Origin: Verrucomicrobiales bacterium
GTDB taxonomy: Bacteria > Verrucomicrobiota > Verrucomicrobiia > Verrucomicrobiales > DEV007
DNA length: 61,519 nt
Assembly (NCBI GenBank): GCA_028281705.1
Contig: JANQJH010000156.1
Location: 1-61,519, forward strand
Direction of reading: 5' to 3'
The notes under the pieces: generated by a model
What the model was told of the DNA's origin: nothing
The model's database searches: none
The model's input: the letters and a program-made list of their open reading frames with translations, nothing else
Shown here: positions 40,002 to 49,454 of the stretch, one piece after another
Layout of the letters: every line of letters begins with the position of its first letter
Numbering within the stretch: position 1 is the stretch's first letter
Program-made: the position numbers and the translations under genes

Positions 40002-41825
40002 TTAGGCCGTGACGGACTCGTAACCTACAAGGGCGCGCAATTCTTTGATGTGCCTCTTACCAACCTCGCGAGGGGAGGCGCTGTGTTTCTTGCACAGGGC
40101 GGCGGCGTAGCCGGTAGCGATGCCCATCTGCCCGCAGGTATTCATCACGCGTGGCCCGCAGAGACCGATGTGCGAGCAACTGAAACAGCGGCCCGCCATC
40201 ATGAGATTGGTGATATTGCGTGAATAGAGGCTGCGGAACGGGATGTAGTACATCTTGGTCCGGTGAAACAAGGCTTCGGAAAGAAAGTCCACCGGTGATC
40301 CCGTGAGGTTCAATTGATAGTGGGCGTCTACCGCTCGTTTCTCCTCGACCACCGTATCGGGAAACTTACGGCTCTCGGTCATGTCCCGCATGGTATAAAT
40401 GTGATCACCCATCAGGCGGCGAGATTCACGCTTGCCAGCGATGTGTGCGGCCCATTTCAGGGTAACGCTCGCGTTCTTGGGATGCTGCTTGGCATTGGCA
40501 AAGGACCCATAGATCGCACGCAGGATATGATCGCGAATCTTCTCCGCATCGTGGATCTGATGCAGATCGTTGTCCGAATACTCCCAATACCATTCCCCTT
40601 GAATGGCCTCGTGCTTCTTGGCCACTGGCATCGCCCAAGGGACCTTTGGAAATGTCGAGCGCTCGTTCGTCCTCTCGGAGTTCCACAATACACTTGCTCC
40701 CATGACGCGGTTATCGGCCTTCTCGGGACTCCAGAGTTCGCCGTGCCTTTCCCAGGCTTCACCAAACTCCGTGTGCGCTTCCCGGCCGTAACGATGATCG
40801 GCGCCGGCCCAGTAGCCTAACCAACCGTCGCCCGTGGCATCGATGAAGACGGGCGCGCGGAAACGTTTGACGGTACCCGTGGTGACTTCCCGCGCTTCCA
40901 CGCTCACAATGCGATCGCCTTCTTTCGCCAACCCGATGGCCATGTGATGGGTGTAGCGGTCGACGCCAGAACCCCTCATCGTCGCTTCCCGTTTCGCCTG
41001 ATCTTCAATGGCTTTCGCATCACCATTCGGATAATGTTCCGTGTCTAGACTCTTGAGAATGTCGACGCTCTTCCCGTGAACACCGAGGGTGTGGACGCGG
41101 ATCTCGGAACTAGCATTCCCTCCAAAGATGGGCCGATCCTGAATCAGGGCCACTTTCAAACCCTGAGAGCGGGCCGCCAAGGCCGCCCCACAGCCGGTCA
41201 TGCCGCCACCCACAATGACGACATCGTAGTCATGCTCGTCAATCTTGCTTCCCGAACGGCCCGTTAGCGTATCCTTCCATTCTGCCAGGGCCACGAGATC
41301 ATCATTTGGAATCTCTGGTGCTTCCTCCTGGGAGAAATAAATCGCATCACAGCGACCATCGAATCCCGTGAGATCTTCTAACAACACCTCCGCGTTACCA
41401 GCCTTCTCGATTTTGAGAGATCCACCGGCTTGCCAGTGCCACGCTTCGCTCTCCGCCCCGAACTCTGGCTCGAGAACCTGACCGTTCACATGCACTTTGA
41501 ATCGCCCTGGTGAGGCCCAATCCCCCGGGCACCAGTCGCGGGTCCGCACCCACACGTTCCACGTTCCCGCCTTGGGAAGGAAAATGCTCGACTTCGCAGG
41601 CGCGACGGGCTTGCCCATGCCGTGCGCTAACAAGTAACAACCGCCCATTTGCTGATAGTGCTGGGTATCGAGCTTCCAACCGCCAAGATCTTTGAAAGCC
41701 GAAGCCTCCAAGAGGATACCTTGGCGAGCGGGGGCCCTGTTGGCGAACACGTAAGAGGGGGCGAAGGCCGACGTGAGGCTAACGCCTCCGACCACACGGA
41801 TGAATTGTCTACGATTGGTAGTCAT
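40002..41825 (-). CDS. Tat-exported FAD-dependent oxidoreductase
   Basis: 607 residues from ATG 41825, immediately before a twin-arginine signal (NRRQFIRVVGGVSLTSAF). Residues about 35-170 are a beta-rich N-terminal domain with a carbohydrate-binding look (GTWNVWVRTRDW, GRFKVHVNGQVLEP). The FAD-binding Rossmann part starts at YDVVIVGGGMTGCGAALAAR (about 201-220), followed by IFGGNASSEIRVHTLG, FIDATGDGWLGYWAGA and MMAGRCFSCSHIGLCGPRVM, all typical of the FAD_oxidored family. Members are common in Verrucomicrobiota and Planctomycetota and mostly uncharacterised. It lies 20 bp behind the large secreted protein gene on the same strand. Confidence 0.88.
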   Translation of the reverse strand: MTTNRRQFIRVVGGVSLTSAFAPSYVFANRAPARQGILLEASAFKDLGGWKLDTQHYQQMGGCYLLAHGMGKPVAPAKSSIFLPKAGTWNVWVRTRDWCPGDWASPGRFKVHVNGQVLEPEFGAESEAWHWQAGGSLKIEKAGNAEVLLEDLTGFDGRCDAIYFSQEEAPEIPNDDLVALAEWKDTLTGRSGSKIDEHDYDVVIVGGGMTGCGAALAARSQGLKVALIQDRPIFGGNASSEIRVHTLGVHGKSVDILKSLDTEHYPNGDAKAIEDQAKREATMRGSGVDRYTHHMAIGLAKEGDRIVSVEAREVTTGTVKRFRAPVFIDATGDGWLGYWAGADHRYGREAHTEFGEAWERHGELWSPEKADNRVMGASVLWNSERTNERSTFPKVPWAMPVAKKHEAIQGEWYWEYSDNDLHQIHDAEKIRDHILRAIYGSFANAKQHPKNASVTLKWAAHIAGKRESRRLMGDHIYTMRDMTESRKFPDTVVEEKRAVDAHYQLNLTGSPVDFLSEALFHRTKMYYIPFRSLYSRNITNLMMAGRCFSCSHIGLCGPRVMNTCGQMGIATGYAAALCKKHSASPREVGKRHIKELRALVGYESVTA

Positions 41826-41845
41826 TTTGAAGGACACTGTTAAAA

Positions 41846-44227
41846 CTATTTGCCGACCCGGACGTCATCGATAAACCAGCCTGGTTCACCATTGGGCCTA
41901 CCGTCCGAGCCTGAGAGGAACGAGAACTGAATTCGGAAGGGGCGCACAGGATCGAGTCTTGGAATGGCAAAGATGGCTTGCGTCCACTCCGTGGTATTGC
42001 CGTCTTCACCCCCTGTGAAGAGCGGATCAAAGTGCTCAATGAGATCCCCATTCTCTTCGATCAAACTTACCTGACCACCTTCTTCGGCGTTCGCACCCAG
42101 GTAATACCAGAACTCAAGATTGATTCTTCCAGGTAAATTGGTGGGATCAATCACCGGGGAACGCAGAATCACAGTCGTCCCGTCTTCGTAGTCGGCGCTG
42201 AGTCCGGTCCCGACCACATTCGTTCCGCTCCTCGCGAAACCGGGACCGTTGGTAGCTTGGCCAAACTCCCAGGTTGTTCCCGTTTCCGTTCCATTGGGAA
42301 ACAGGCTGACTTCCCAGTCACCCTGGCCCTCTTCGAAACTCGTTTCCAATAAAGGCGGGGCGCCAACTTGCCGAATGCGCAGGAATTGTTGCCTTCCATC
42401 AGCGCTACCTGGGACCATCGCCACCGTGTCCATGCTAGGATCGGCGTTGGCTTCGATCGCTGTTAGCTGTGGCGTCCAAGACTCCAGATCGATTGAGGTT
42501 TCAACTTCGAAGTAGGTGCCGGGCACGGCGCTCCACGAAATGTTTGATTCGTTAGTGATGTTGTTATGCTCATAGCCGGTGATTTCAAAGGGGAAGTCAG
42601 GTGGAGGCGTGCCGTTGATGAAGCGGACGTCATCGACGATGTAACCTGGCACGTTTCCCCATTCAGACGTGAAGCGAAAGCTCTGGATCGGTGCCGTCGG
42701 TACACCATTGCGAAATCGCGTGATGCCTTCGAGACGATGCACGAGTGTCACGCCGCCTGGCTCGGAGAAGAGGATGTCATAGCTAGGCGATTCGCCATTC
42801 CACCCACGCCCAACGACCCGCATGAAATAGCGCTCTTCCGCCAAGACCCCAGGCAGATCCAGAGCGTCCCCCCACATATCGTCATCGGTAAACGTGTTCC
42901 ACGCGCTGCCGTCCTCGATCGATCCTTGAATACGGATGTTCACCTCGCTACCCGGTGCGTTGAAGACGAGATTGAATGCGCGACCGCTCGTCTCCAAGAG
43001 TTGGAAATAGAAATCCATATACCACTCACTCTCCGCATCGACCCGCTGTAGGAGCCGCTGGCCTGCATCCAAAGACGCCGCCTTGCTGGATCCAGGGGCA
43101 ATCCCAGCAGTCAACATCGGTTCCCCAACCAATTCCCACTGGACGAAAGTGGTGGGATCGGTTTCAAAGTCACCGTTGTCAATCAAGTTCGATCCGGCTG
43201 GTCTCGGCACGCGGACTTGTAGGGGCAAAGATGTTATGGGATTGGAGCCGTCGTTCGAATCGATCGCGAGGATACTGTCAAACGTGCCTGTGGTGCCTGC
43301 ATCATCAAACTGAAGTTCGATATCCTGGCTCTCACCCGCGGGAATGGTGAAAGGCAGCGCCGTTAGGATCGAGAAATTGGCTGCATGCGCTCCCGTGATG
43401 GCGGAGCTATCAGCGACTATCAGGTCCTGGGTCGCACCGTCATTGGTCACCGTCACCATGACCTTCACCGGGTCTGGATTGCTGGTGAGCTCAATTCCAG
43501 CAAAGGGGTTCTCGATAGCAACAGTGATGTTCGGATCATCTGCGATCACAGGAGCCTCGGCGATCGAGGCATTGACGCTATCAATGTCATAGCCCTGATT
43601 GCCGCCCCACTTTGTGCTGAAACTGAAGGAACCGGCCGGAGTGACATTGGGATCCCCGCCCTGGTAGAATGTCAGCCCGTCTACGGAACTCGTGAATTCC
43701 GTACCGCCAGCATCCGACACTTCGACGCCATAACTTGCCCCTCCATTTCCCCATCCTTTCGTGGTTACCCGCACACGATACCAAAGGTCAGGCTCCATGA
43801 CGGGCAAGTCGAGCGTCTGCCAGCCATCACTGAAGACGGCCCAGCCATTCTGATGCCGAAGATTTACCGTTGGTGCATCCGCCGATACCAAGGGGTTCGT
43901 GCTCACCATGAGGTTCAATTGCCGTGTGGCCACGGCTTGAACCCTTGCGTAAAAGTCGATCGACACATCCGCCGCGCCCCCGTTGCCATCGTCGAAGCTT
44001 GCCCCGATAAGACCTGTCGTGGCGTCGAGGCTCGCATACTTTGCGGACTCTTGGGCGCCCTCGCCCTCACTGATCGAAACCCCATCGGTGCCATCCCAAT
44101 CCGCGTTCAATGAAGCCCCTTCGAAATCGTCCACCACCACGGAGGCGGCCTGGATTAAGGGAGTGAGCGCCACGCATGTGGCCAGGAAAGGGAGGGGAAT
44201 GATTCGCATCTTGGGGTAGAGTGGCAT
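41846..44227 (-). CDS. Large secreted protein with choice-of-anchor and MAM-like domains
   Basis: 793 residues from ATG 44227 (MPLYPKMRIIPL), with a signal segment (LPFLATCVALTPLIQAASVV). Contents in order: a LamG/CBM-like sandwich (about 25-230), a HYDIN/ASPM-like domain (IAIENPFAG/VMVTVTNDGATQDLIVAD, AGESQDIELQFDDAGTTGTF; about 230-335), a second CBM-like sandwich starting NLIDNGDFETDPTTFVQWEL (about 340-540), a module with FEVETSIDLESW and FLRIRQ (about 555-630), and a C-terminal MAM-like domain (LETSFEEGQGDWEVS to GWFIDDVRVG) related to that of the protein at 4104-7328. A surface or polysaccharide-related role is likely. It is divergent from the ECF sigma gene at 44323. Confidence 0.8.
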   Translation of the reverse strand: MPLYPKMRIIPLPFLATCVALTPLIQAASVVVDDFEGASLNADWDGTDGVSISEGEGAQESAKYASLDATTGLIGASFDDGNGGAADVSIDFYARVQAVATRQLNLMVSTNPLVSADAPTVNLRHQNGWAVFSDGWQTLDLPVMEPDLWYRVRVTTKGWGNGGASYGVEVSDAGGTEFTSSVDGLTFYQGGDPNVTPAGSFSFSTKWGGNQGYDIDSVNASIAEAPVIADDPNITVAIENPFAGIELTSNPDPVKVMVTVTNDGATQDLIVADSSAITGAHAANFSILTALPFTIPAGESQDIELQFDDAGTTGTFDSILAIDSNDGSNPITSLPLQVRVPRPAGSNLIDNGDFETDPTTFVQWELVGEPMLTAGIAPGSSKAASLDAGQRLLQRVDAESEWYMDFYFQLLETSGRAFNLVFNAPGSEVNIRIQGSIEDGSAWNTFTDDDMWGDALDLPGVLAEERYFMRVVGRGWNGESPSYDILFSEPGGVTLVHRLEGITRFRNGVPTAPIQSFRFTSEWGNVPGYIVDDVRFINGTPPPDFPFEITGYEHNNITNESNISWSAVPGTYFEVETSIDLESWTPQLTAIEANADPSMDTVAMVPGSADGRQQFLRIRQVGAPPLLETSFEEGQGDWEVSLFPNGTETGTTWEFGQATNGPGFARSGTNVVGTGLSADYEDGTTVILRSPVIDPTNLPGRINLEFWYYLGANAEEGGQVSLIEENGDLIEHFDPLFTGGEDGNTTEWTQAIFAIPRLDPVRPFRIQFSFLSGSDGRPNGEPGWFIDDVRVGK

Positions 44228-44322
44228 TTTCACTCGAGGTTTTGTCGTGTGGCTCAAAGGTAACACCGCTCATTTTGAAAAATTTATTGGTCCTGAAACT
44301 TGAGTGCTACCTTGGCGCAATC

Positions 44323-44937
44323 ATGACAATCACGGGAAGACCTGTTCTCCCACCGACGCGCATGCACTCTGAACCGAATGATGATGAACATAGCTCGATC
44401 AAGAGAGCCCAGCGAGGTGATCTGGCGGCCTTCTCCGAACTCGTGAAATGCCACCAGTCCATGGTTCGCGCTTTCTTGGCCGAGCGATTGGCCACCCCCT
44501 GCGAGGCCGACGATCTCGCGCAGGAGGTCTTCATCACGGCCTTTCGGAGACTAAGACAGTTTTCCACAGACCGCCCTTTGGGACCGTGGCTTCGCGGGAT
44601 CGCTTACAATCACCTCCGCAACCACCGGCGGAAGTTCCGCGCGCTCCCCATCGGTGGCAATGTCGAGTTGCAGGACATGTTGGATCGCGAATTCGATCAA
44701 CGCGCGAAGTCAGCCCAGGAGGCTCCAAGAGTGGATGCTCTCCGCCGATGCCTTGCCGAACTCGACGAAGCCTCTCGGGCCATCCTCGAAGCCCGGTATG
44801 TGGATGGCGAAACGGTACGCGAGATTGAGAAACGCACAAAACGCGGCTATTCAGCCCTCACCATGCAACTGCATCGGATCCGGACGCGTTTAGCTGGTTG
44901 CATCGAACGCAAGCTCGCCGGTTCGGCGCCCGCGTAA
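44323..44937 (+). CDS. ECF sigma factor of a sigma / FecR-LamG pair
   Basis: 204 residues from ATG 44323; ATG 44362 (MHSEPND) is an alternative. Region 2: FSELVKCHQSMVRAFLAERL, EADDLAQEVFITAFRRLRQF, GPWLRGIAYNHLRNHRRK. Region 4: ALRRCLAELDEASRAILEAR, then DGETVREIEKRTKRGYSALT. The following gene, 13 bp away, encodes a FecR-domain membrane protein, the usual regulatory partner of this sigma group in Planctomycetota and Verrucomicrobiota. Possible targets are the divergent secreted protein and oxidoreductase genes. Confidence 0.9.
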   Translation: MTITGRPVLPPTRMHSEPNDDEHSSIKRAQRGDLAAFSELVKCHQSMVRAFLAERLATPCEADDLAQEVFITAFRRLRQFSTDRPLGPWLRGIAYNHLRNHRRKFRALPIGGNVELQDMLDREFDQRAKSAQEAPRVDALRRCLAELDEASRAILEARYVDGETVREIEKRTKRGYSALTMQLHRIRTRLAGCIERKLAGSAPA

Positions 44938-44950
44938 ACCTACGGATCTC

Positions 44951-46534
44951 ATGGTACCTTCCGAGAAACAAGAACTCCTCGCCAAAGCCGTTCAGGGCGA
45001 CCTGGAACAAGCGGAAAGCAAAGCTTTGCTAGACGCCTGCCGCGAGGAACCAGAGTTGATCAAGACGCTGGCCGATCTGTTGTCGGTGGATCGACAGCTT
45101 GCCCAAGCTCTTGAGTCGGATCCTGATCAGTTCGCCAGAGAACTTCATCGTCGCATGACTTCCGAGGCCGATACGGCAGAGGGCAACGCTTTTGTTGATC
45201 GTGTCGTTCATCACGTCCAATGTCGCCATCGAAATCGTGTCCTGCTGGCCTGTGCCGCTGGGTTGGTATTCGTCCTGTCCATCGTTGCTCTCATCGTGCC
45301 AGACCGGGCAAACGAGCCACAGGCCATCACGGTTGCCCGTGTCGCCCGTGCAGAAGCGTCCACATGGCAGACTCCCAAGACCGGGCTGTTGGTGGGAACG
45401 AGGGTCGTGTTCAACGAGGGGCTGATCGCCTTGCGCTACGACAAAGGTGTGGAGGTTGTCTTGGAGGGGCCTGCCGATTTCGAAATCACCAGCGACTCAA
45501 GTGGTTACCTCCACCGGGGCAAACTTGTTGCTGAAATCACCGGCGAGAGTGCCACGGGGTTTGTCATCGATGGTCTTCATGGTCGCCTCGTTGATCTGGG
45601 AACCAAGTTTGGCGTTTCGGTGAGCAATGCTGGCGAGATGGAAGTTCATGTGTTAGAAGGCGTCGTCAACGCTACTTCCACAGCAGATGGGTCCACCACG
45701 CAGCTTCGTGAGAACGAGGCCATGCGCATGGGTGCGGAGAACGCGGCACGCCTTCCCAAGGCCAACGGCGCGGCTTTCGTTACTCAGTTGCCACCCCACG
45801 ACCAGCGGGCGCCACGATACGTGCGCTGGAGTTTCGAAGAACCTCGTGGAGCCCGTTTCGCCGATTCCGGCCGTGATCTGGCAAACCCAGAGACGCATGC
45901 CGAGATCAAAGGTGCCGTCGAGCGTATCACGGGATACTACGGAAATGCGGTGAGCTTCGATGGCAAAGCCGCCTACCTGGAATCCGAGTTTCGAGGCATC
46001 GTCGGTGCGGGACCCCGCACGGTCGCGTTCTGGGTCCGGGTACCCGAAGACTTTGGCGAACGCGAAGGGTTCGGCGTAGTGAACTGGGGCACCCACGAGC
46101 GCGAAGGCGCTGCCTGGCAGATCTCGATCAATTCCCATCTTCCTGAAGGCCCCATTGGCCGCCTCCGTATCGGTACTAACGGCGGTGAAGTCATCGGCAC
46201 CACGGATTTACGTGACGGCCAATGGCACCACTGTGCCGTGGTCATGTATGGCGATCTGCTAGCGACGCCGAATACCTCCACCCACATCCTCCTCTACGTG
46301 GATGGTCAGCTCGAGCCCGCCGCTCTCAAATCCATCCGCGCGATCAACACGAGTACGACGATCGATCACGGCGTGTGGATGGGCCGCAACCTTGGGTTCA
46401 GTACCGACGGCGGCTCTAGCGGCGGAGAATACGGTCAATTCTTCCGAGGCGATCTCGATGAAGTCATCATCTGCGACACGGCATTGAATCAAGTGCAGAT
46501 CCGGCGCTTGATGACGGAGAACGAGATGCCGTGA
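44951..46534 (+). CDS. FecR-domain / LamG-domain membrane protein, probable anti-sigma partner
   Basis: 527 residues. The cytoplasmic N-terminus (about 1-95) is a helical anti-sigma-like segment (ELLAKAVQGDLEQAESKALL). One membrane helix follows (VLLACAAGLVFVLSIVALIV, about 97-116). A FecR-like beta-helix comes next (about 140-255: GLLVGTRVVFNEGLIALRYD, GVEVVLEGPADFEI, GRLVDLGTKFGVSV). The last 250 residues are a LamG/pentraxin-like domain (YYGNAVSFDGKAAYLESEFR, TVAFWVRVPEDFG, HHCAVVMYGD, MGRNLGF, GDLDEVIICDTALNQVQIRR). The LamG part outside may bind a glycan and signal to the upstream sigma factor. Confidence 0.9.
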   Translation: MVPSEKQELLAKAVQGDLEQAESKALLDACREEPELIKTLADLLSVDRQLAQALESDPDQFARELHRRMTSEADTAEGNAFVDRVVHHVQCRHRNRVLLACAAGLVFVLSIVALIVPDRANEPQAITVARVARAEASTWQTPKTGLLVGTRVVFNEGLIALRYDKGVEVVLEGPADFEITSDSSGYLHRGKLVAEITGESATGFVIDGLHGRLVDLGTKFGVSVSNAGEMEVHVLEGVVNATSTADGSTTQLRENEAMRMGAENAARLPKANGAAFVTQLPPHDQRAPRYVRWSFEEPRGARFADSGRDLANPETHAEIKGAVERITGYYGNAVSFDGKAAYLESEFRGIVGAGPRTVAFWVRVPEDFGEREGFGVVNWGTHEREGAAWQISINSHLPEGPIGRLRIGTNGGEVIGTTDLRDGQWHHCAVVMYGDLLATPNTSTHILLYVDGQLEPAALKSIRAINTSTTIDHGVWMGRNLGFSTDGGSSGGEYGQFFRGDLDEVIICDTALNQVQIRRLMTENEMP

Positions 46535-46597
46535 CCGTGACGTGGATTTCTGAGCGGATGGAGTCTAATGATAGTATCTCGGATAGCCTCTCAGAAC

Positions 46598-48277
46598 TCA
46601 TTTCGTATTCCGTTTGATCGTGATCTGAATCAATCCAGCAATGAGCAACAGCACGCATCCGAATGTCAGCAAGGTGGCGCGATCTGAGCCGCCTAGTATT
46701 CCTAGCAGACTCATGCCAAGTCCGATCACCAAGTGGCTGCCCATCACCATGCGCGCAGGAAAGGGATCGAATTCGTAAGGAGGCCCTGAAGACTCCGTCT
46801 CTTCGCTGTGGCCTTTGTCCGGCACCTCCATTGCCCTTTCGTCGGAATGATCCTTTGTCCACTCAATGAATCCCAACATCACCAAAGGCAACACAACCCC
46901 GACGAGCACTTCGACGTTCTTGGTGTTCTCCGCCAGGTAGCGTGCCAGTGGCCAAAGGCGATCGCCTTCCTCGACGAAGGGGTTGCTGGCGAGGCCGAAT
47001 CGTAGCGCGAGACCGATGGCGAAGCTTGTGAGCGCGACGAGGATCATTTCGCGGATGCCAATCTTGCGGCTGAATAGGCCCCACAGCGTTGGGGCGAAGA
47101 GGGGAACGACGAGGAGCGAGTTGATCGAGATGATGAGTTTCTCCGCGCCACCCATGTGGGGGACGAGGATGGCGGCAGTAACTAAGAACGCACCCAGGAG
47201 GAAGGTGAACACGCGGCCGGTTCGGACCAAAACACGTTCGGAAGCCTGCGGGTTGAGAAAGGGCCGGTAGAAGTCGTTGGTGAGGACGCCGGCGAAGACG
47301 TTGAGCTGCGAACTCACCATGCTGGCCGTGGCGGAGAACATGGCGGCGACCATGAGGCCCAGGACGCCGGGCGGGAGCACCGATTGGGCGGCGAGGATGT
47401 AGGCCTGTTCTTTCTCGATGCCTTCAACTTGGCCGCGATAGAGCAGCGGCGGCAGCAGCCAGAAGAGCGGGGTGAGGAGATACATGGTGCCAAAGAGATA
47501 GGACGACTTTCTAGCCTCGCCCGGATTGCGCACCGCGAGAAATCGCTGCACGAAGGCCCATTCGGCACCGATCATGAAGAAGTGGATCGTCACCCAGCCC
47601 AACAGGAAGAACCATCCATACTTCCCCGCGACTGGAGAGAAGAAGTGCTCGGGGACTGCATTCGTAAAGGCTGCCCATTCCGTTCCAGCGATCATGAGAA
47701 TGGCCACGAACAAGACGGCCACCGTGAGGACGAAGAACTGGAGGACATCGGTCATGAGCACGGCCCAGAGGCCGCCTTGCATGGTATAAATGACCACAAT
47801 GACTCCAAAGAGAATGATGGCCCAGGTGAGATCGAGTGGCATGAGGGCGACCAACAACACGGCCAAGGCATAGAGCGACACCGACACCCCGAGGATGCGC
47901 TTGATCAGCATCGTCCAGGTAAAGAAATGCAAGCCTGTCTTGCCGAATCGTAGCCGCACGAATTCAGCGGGCGTGGACACGCCTAACTGATTCCAGCGGC
48001 CTGCGACGAAGTAGCCGACAAGCAGGGCAGCGATCCCGTAGCAGGTGTTGATCATCACGGCGACGAACCCAAGTTCGTAGGCGATGCCGCCCCAGACGAC
48101 AAAGGTGCCGGCCGAGAACATCGTCATGAAGCCGCTCAACCCCGAAGCCCACCAGGTCGAACGCCGTCCGGCGGCGAACATGTCACTCTGGCTCTTAGTG
48201 CGCCTCGCCGAAACGGTGCTGATGACAAAGATGCCAGCGATGTAGAGCAGGAGCGTGATATAGTCGGGCGAAGTCAT
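46598..48277 (-). CDS. Sodium:solute symporter (SSS family)
   Basis: 559 residues with about 13-14 membrane segments. It begins PDYITLLLYIAGIFVISTVS, and the first helices show the SSS family pattern (DMFAAGRRSTWWASGLSGFM, TMFSAGTFVVWGGIAYELGF). Further blocks are GGLWAVLMTDVLQFFVLTVA and MVAAMFSATASMVSSQLNVF, the latter near the sodium site. It overlaps the dehydratase gene by 4 bp. The operon context (dehydratase plus DapA-family lyase) suggests uptake of a sugar acid such as galactonate or a uronate derivative; this is inference. Confidence 0.92.
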   Translation of the reverse strand: MTSPDYITLLLYIAGIFVISTVSARRTKSQSDMFAAGRRSTWWASGLSGFMTMFSAGTFVVWGGIAYELGFVAVMINTCYGIAALLVGYFVAGRWNQLGVSTPAEFVRLRFGKTGLHFFTWTMLIKRILGVSVSLYALAVLLVALMPLDLTWAIILFGVIVVIYTMQGGLWAVLMTDVLQFFVLTVAVLFVAILMIAGTEWAAFTNAVPEHFFSPVAGKYGWFFLLGWVTIHFFMIGAEWAFVQRFLAVRNPGEARKSSYLFGTMYLLTPLFWLLPPLLYRGQVEGIEKEQAYILAAQSVLPPGVLGLMVAAMFSATASMVSSQLNVFAGVLTNDFYRPFLNPQASERVLVRTGRVFTFLLGAFLVTAAILVPHMGGAEKLIISINSLLVVPLFAPTLWGLFSRKIGIREMILVALTSFAIGLALRFGLASNPFVEEGDRLWPLARYLAENTKNVEVLVGVVLPLVMLGFIEWTKDHSDERAMEVPDKGHSEETESSGPPYEFDPFPARMVMGSHLVIGLGMSLLGILGGSDRATLLTFGCVLLLIAGLIQITIKRNTK

Positions 48278-49452
48278 GCCGGGATAGGCGTCATGTGAGA
48301 GCGCATGACCTCCGAAGGTTCTACGCCTAAGCCTGGTGCGTTTGGAATGCGGTAGACGCCAGTGTCACACTGCAACAGCTCGCCGGTAAAATGCCGAAAG
48401 GGTTCGAAGATCGAATGTTGGAACTCGTGGGCCTCCACATCGCGCAAGGCCGCGCTTGCCTGCAAGCTCGCGGCGAGAAAGATCCCAGAACCGATCGTCG
48501 CGTGAGGCATGATGCGGAGATTATGCTCCTGGGCATAGCGTCCGATGCGCATGAACTGGGTGATACCGGTGTGGCCGATCTCGGGTTGGACGATGTGACA
48601 GGCTTCACGATCGATCCGGGCCCGGGCGTCGTAGAGCGTGCGCCATTCTTCGCCCACGGCAATGGCCTCACCAGCATGCTGAGCCACCCAGCGGAGATCT
48701 TCGATCTCTTCAGTCGCGACGGGTGCCTCGAGAAACCATGGCCGATCGGACGCCATCGTGTGTGCCAATTGGACGGCGTCGGTCTTGGAGAGAGACCAAT
48801 GGAAATCACAGGCGATTCGCGCATCCTCTCCAAGGACTTTGCGAAGAGCCCTAAGTTCGGCGGAGGCGCCTTGGTCGGCCACAGGGAGCGCAAATTTGAA
48901 GGAATCGAATCCGAGCTCTTGCCAACACTCTGCGAGTGCACAGCGTTCGTTCAATGTGTTCTCCGGCAGGCCTGACACGTAGGCTGCTATGGACGTCATT
49001 TTGCTGGCGCCTAACAAAGCGGCCACGGAAAGACTGGAAAGCTTGCCGGCGATGTCCCAGAGCGCAATGTCCACGGCGGCGAGGGCATCGAGGTAGAACC
49101 CGCCCGTGTAGCCGCGCACGCGCATGAGACCGTAGAGTTCATCATGCAATCCCTTACGGTCGCACGGGTCCCGACCGATGACGAATCCCGCAAGGAGATC
49201 ATTGATGATCTCCGCTGTCGCCTTGGGAGCCACCAATCCGTAGGTCTCGCCCCAGCCGATCACGCCTTCCTTGGTGGTGAGTTGAACAACCAAGGAGCGA
49301 TTCGCGCGGGGATACACGGTGCGATTCCCATTCCGCACGAAGTAACCCGACGGATTGACGGACTCGCCATCACGGAGCTCGCCGAGATAGGGTTTATCCT
49401 GACGAAGATCTACAACGAAGACCGCGATCCGCTCAACGACATCTTGGGACAT
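48274..49452 (-). CDS. Enolase-superfamily dehydratase (mandelate racemase/galactonate dehydratase type)
   Basis: 392 residues. The capping domain includes VQLTTKEGVIGWGETYG. The barrel shows the metal ligands in sequence: Asp in IACDFHWSLS, Glu in WFLEAPVATE, Glu in IAVGEEWRT. A catalytic Lys is likely in FDSFKFALP, and a His-Asp/Glu pair is suggested by VQPEIGHTGITQF and IMPHATIGSG. This combination fits the mandelate racemase subgroup, whose members mostly dehydrate acid sugars. The exact substrate is unknown. It lies 2 bp behind the lyase gene and overlaps the symporter gene by 4 bp. Confidence 0.9.
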   Translation of the reverse strand: MSQDVVERIAVFVVDLRQDKPYLGELRDGESVNPSGYFVRNGNRTVYPRANRSLVVQLTTKEGVIGWGETYGLVAPKATAEIINDLLAGFVIGRDPCDRKGLHDELYGLMRVRGYTGGFYLDALAAVDIALWDIAGKLSSLSVAALLGASKMTSIAAYVSGLPENTLNERCALAECWQELGFDSFKFALPVADQGASAELRALRKVLGEDARIACDFHWSLSKTDAVQLAHTMASDRPWFLEAPVATEEIEDLRWVAQHAGEAIAVGEEWRTLYDARARIDREACHIVQPEIGHTGITQFMRIGRYAQEHNLRIMPHATIGSGIFLAASLQASAALRDVEAHEFQHSIFEPFRHFTGELLQCDTGVYRIPNAPGLGVEPSEVMRSHMTPIPA

Positions 49453-49454
49453 CT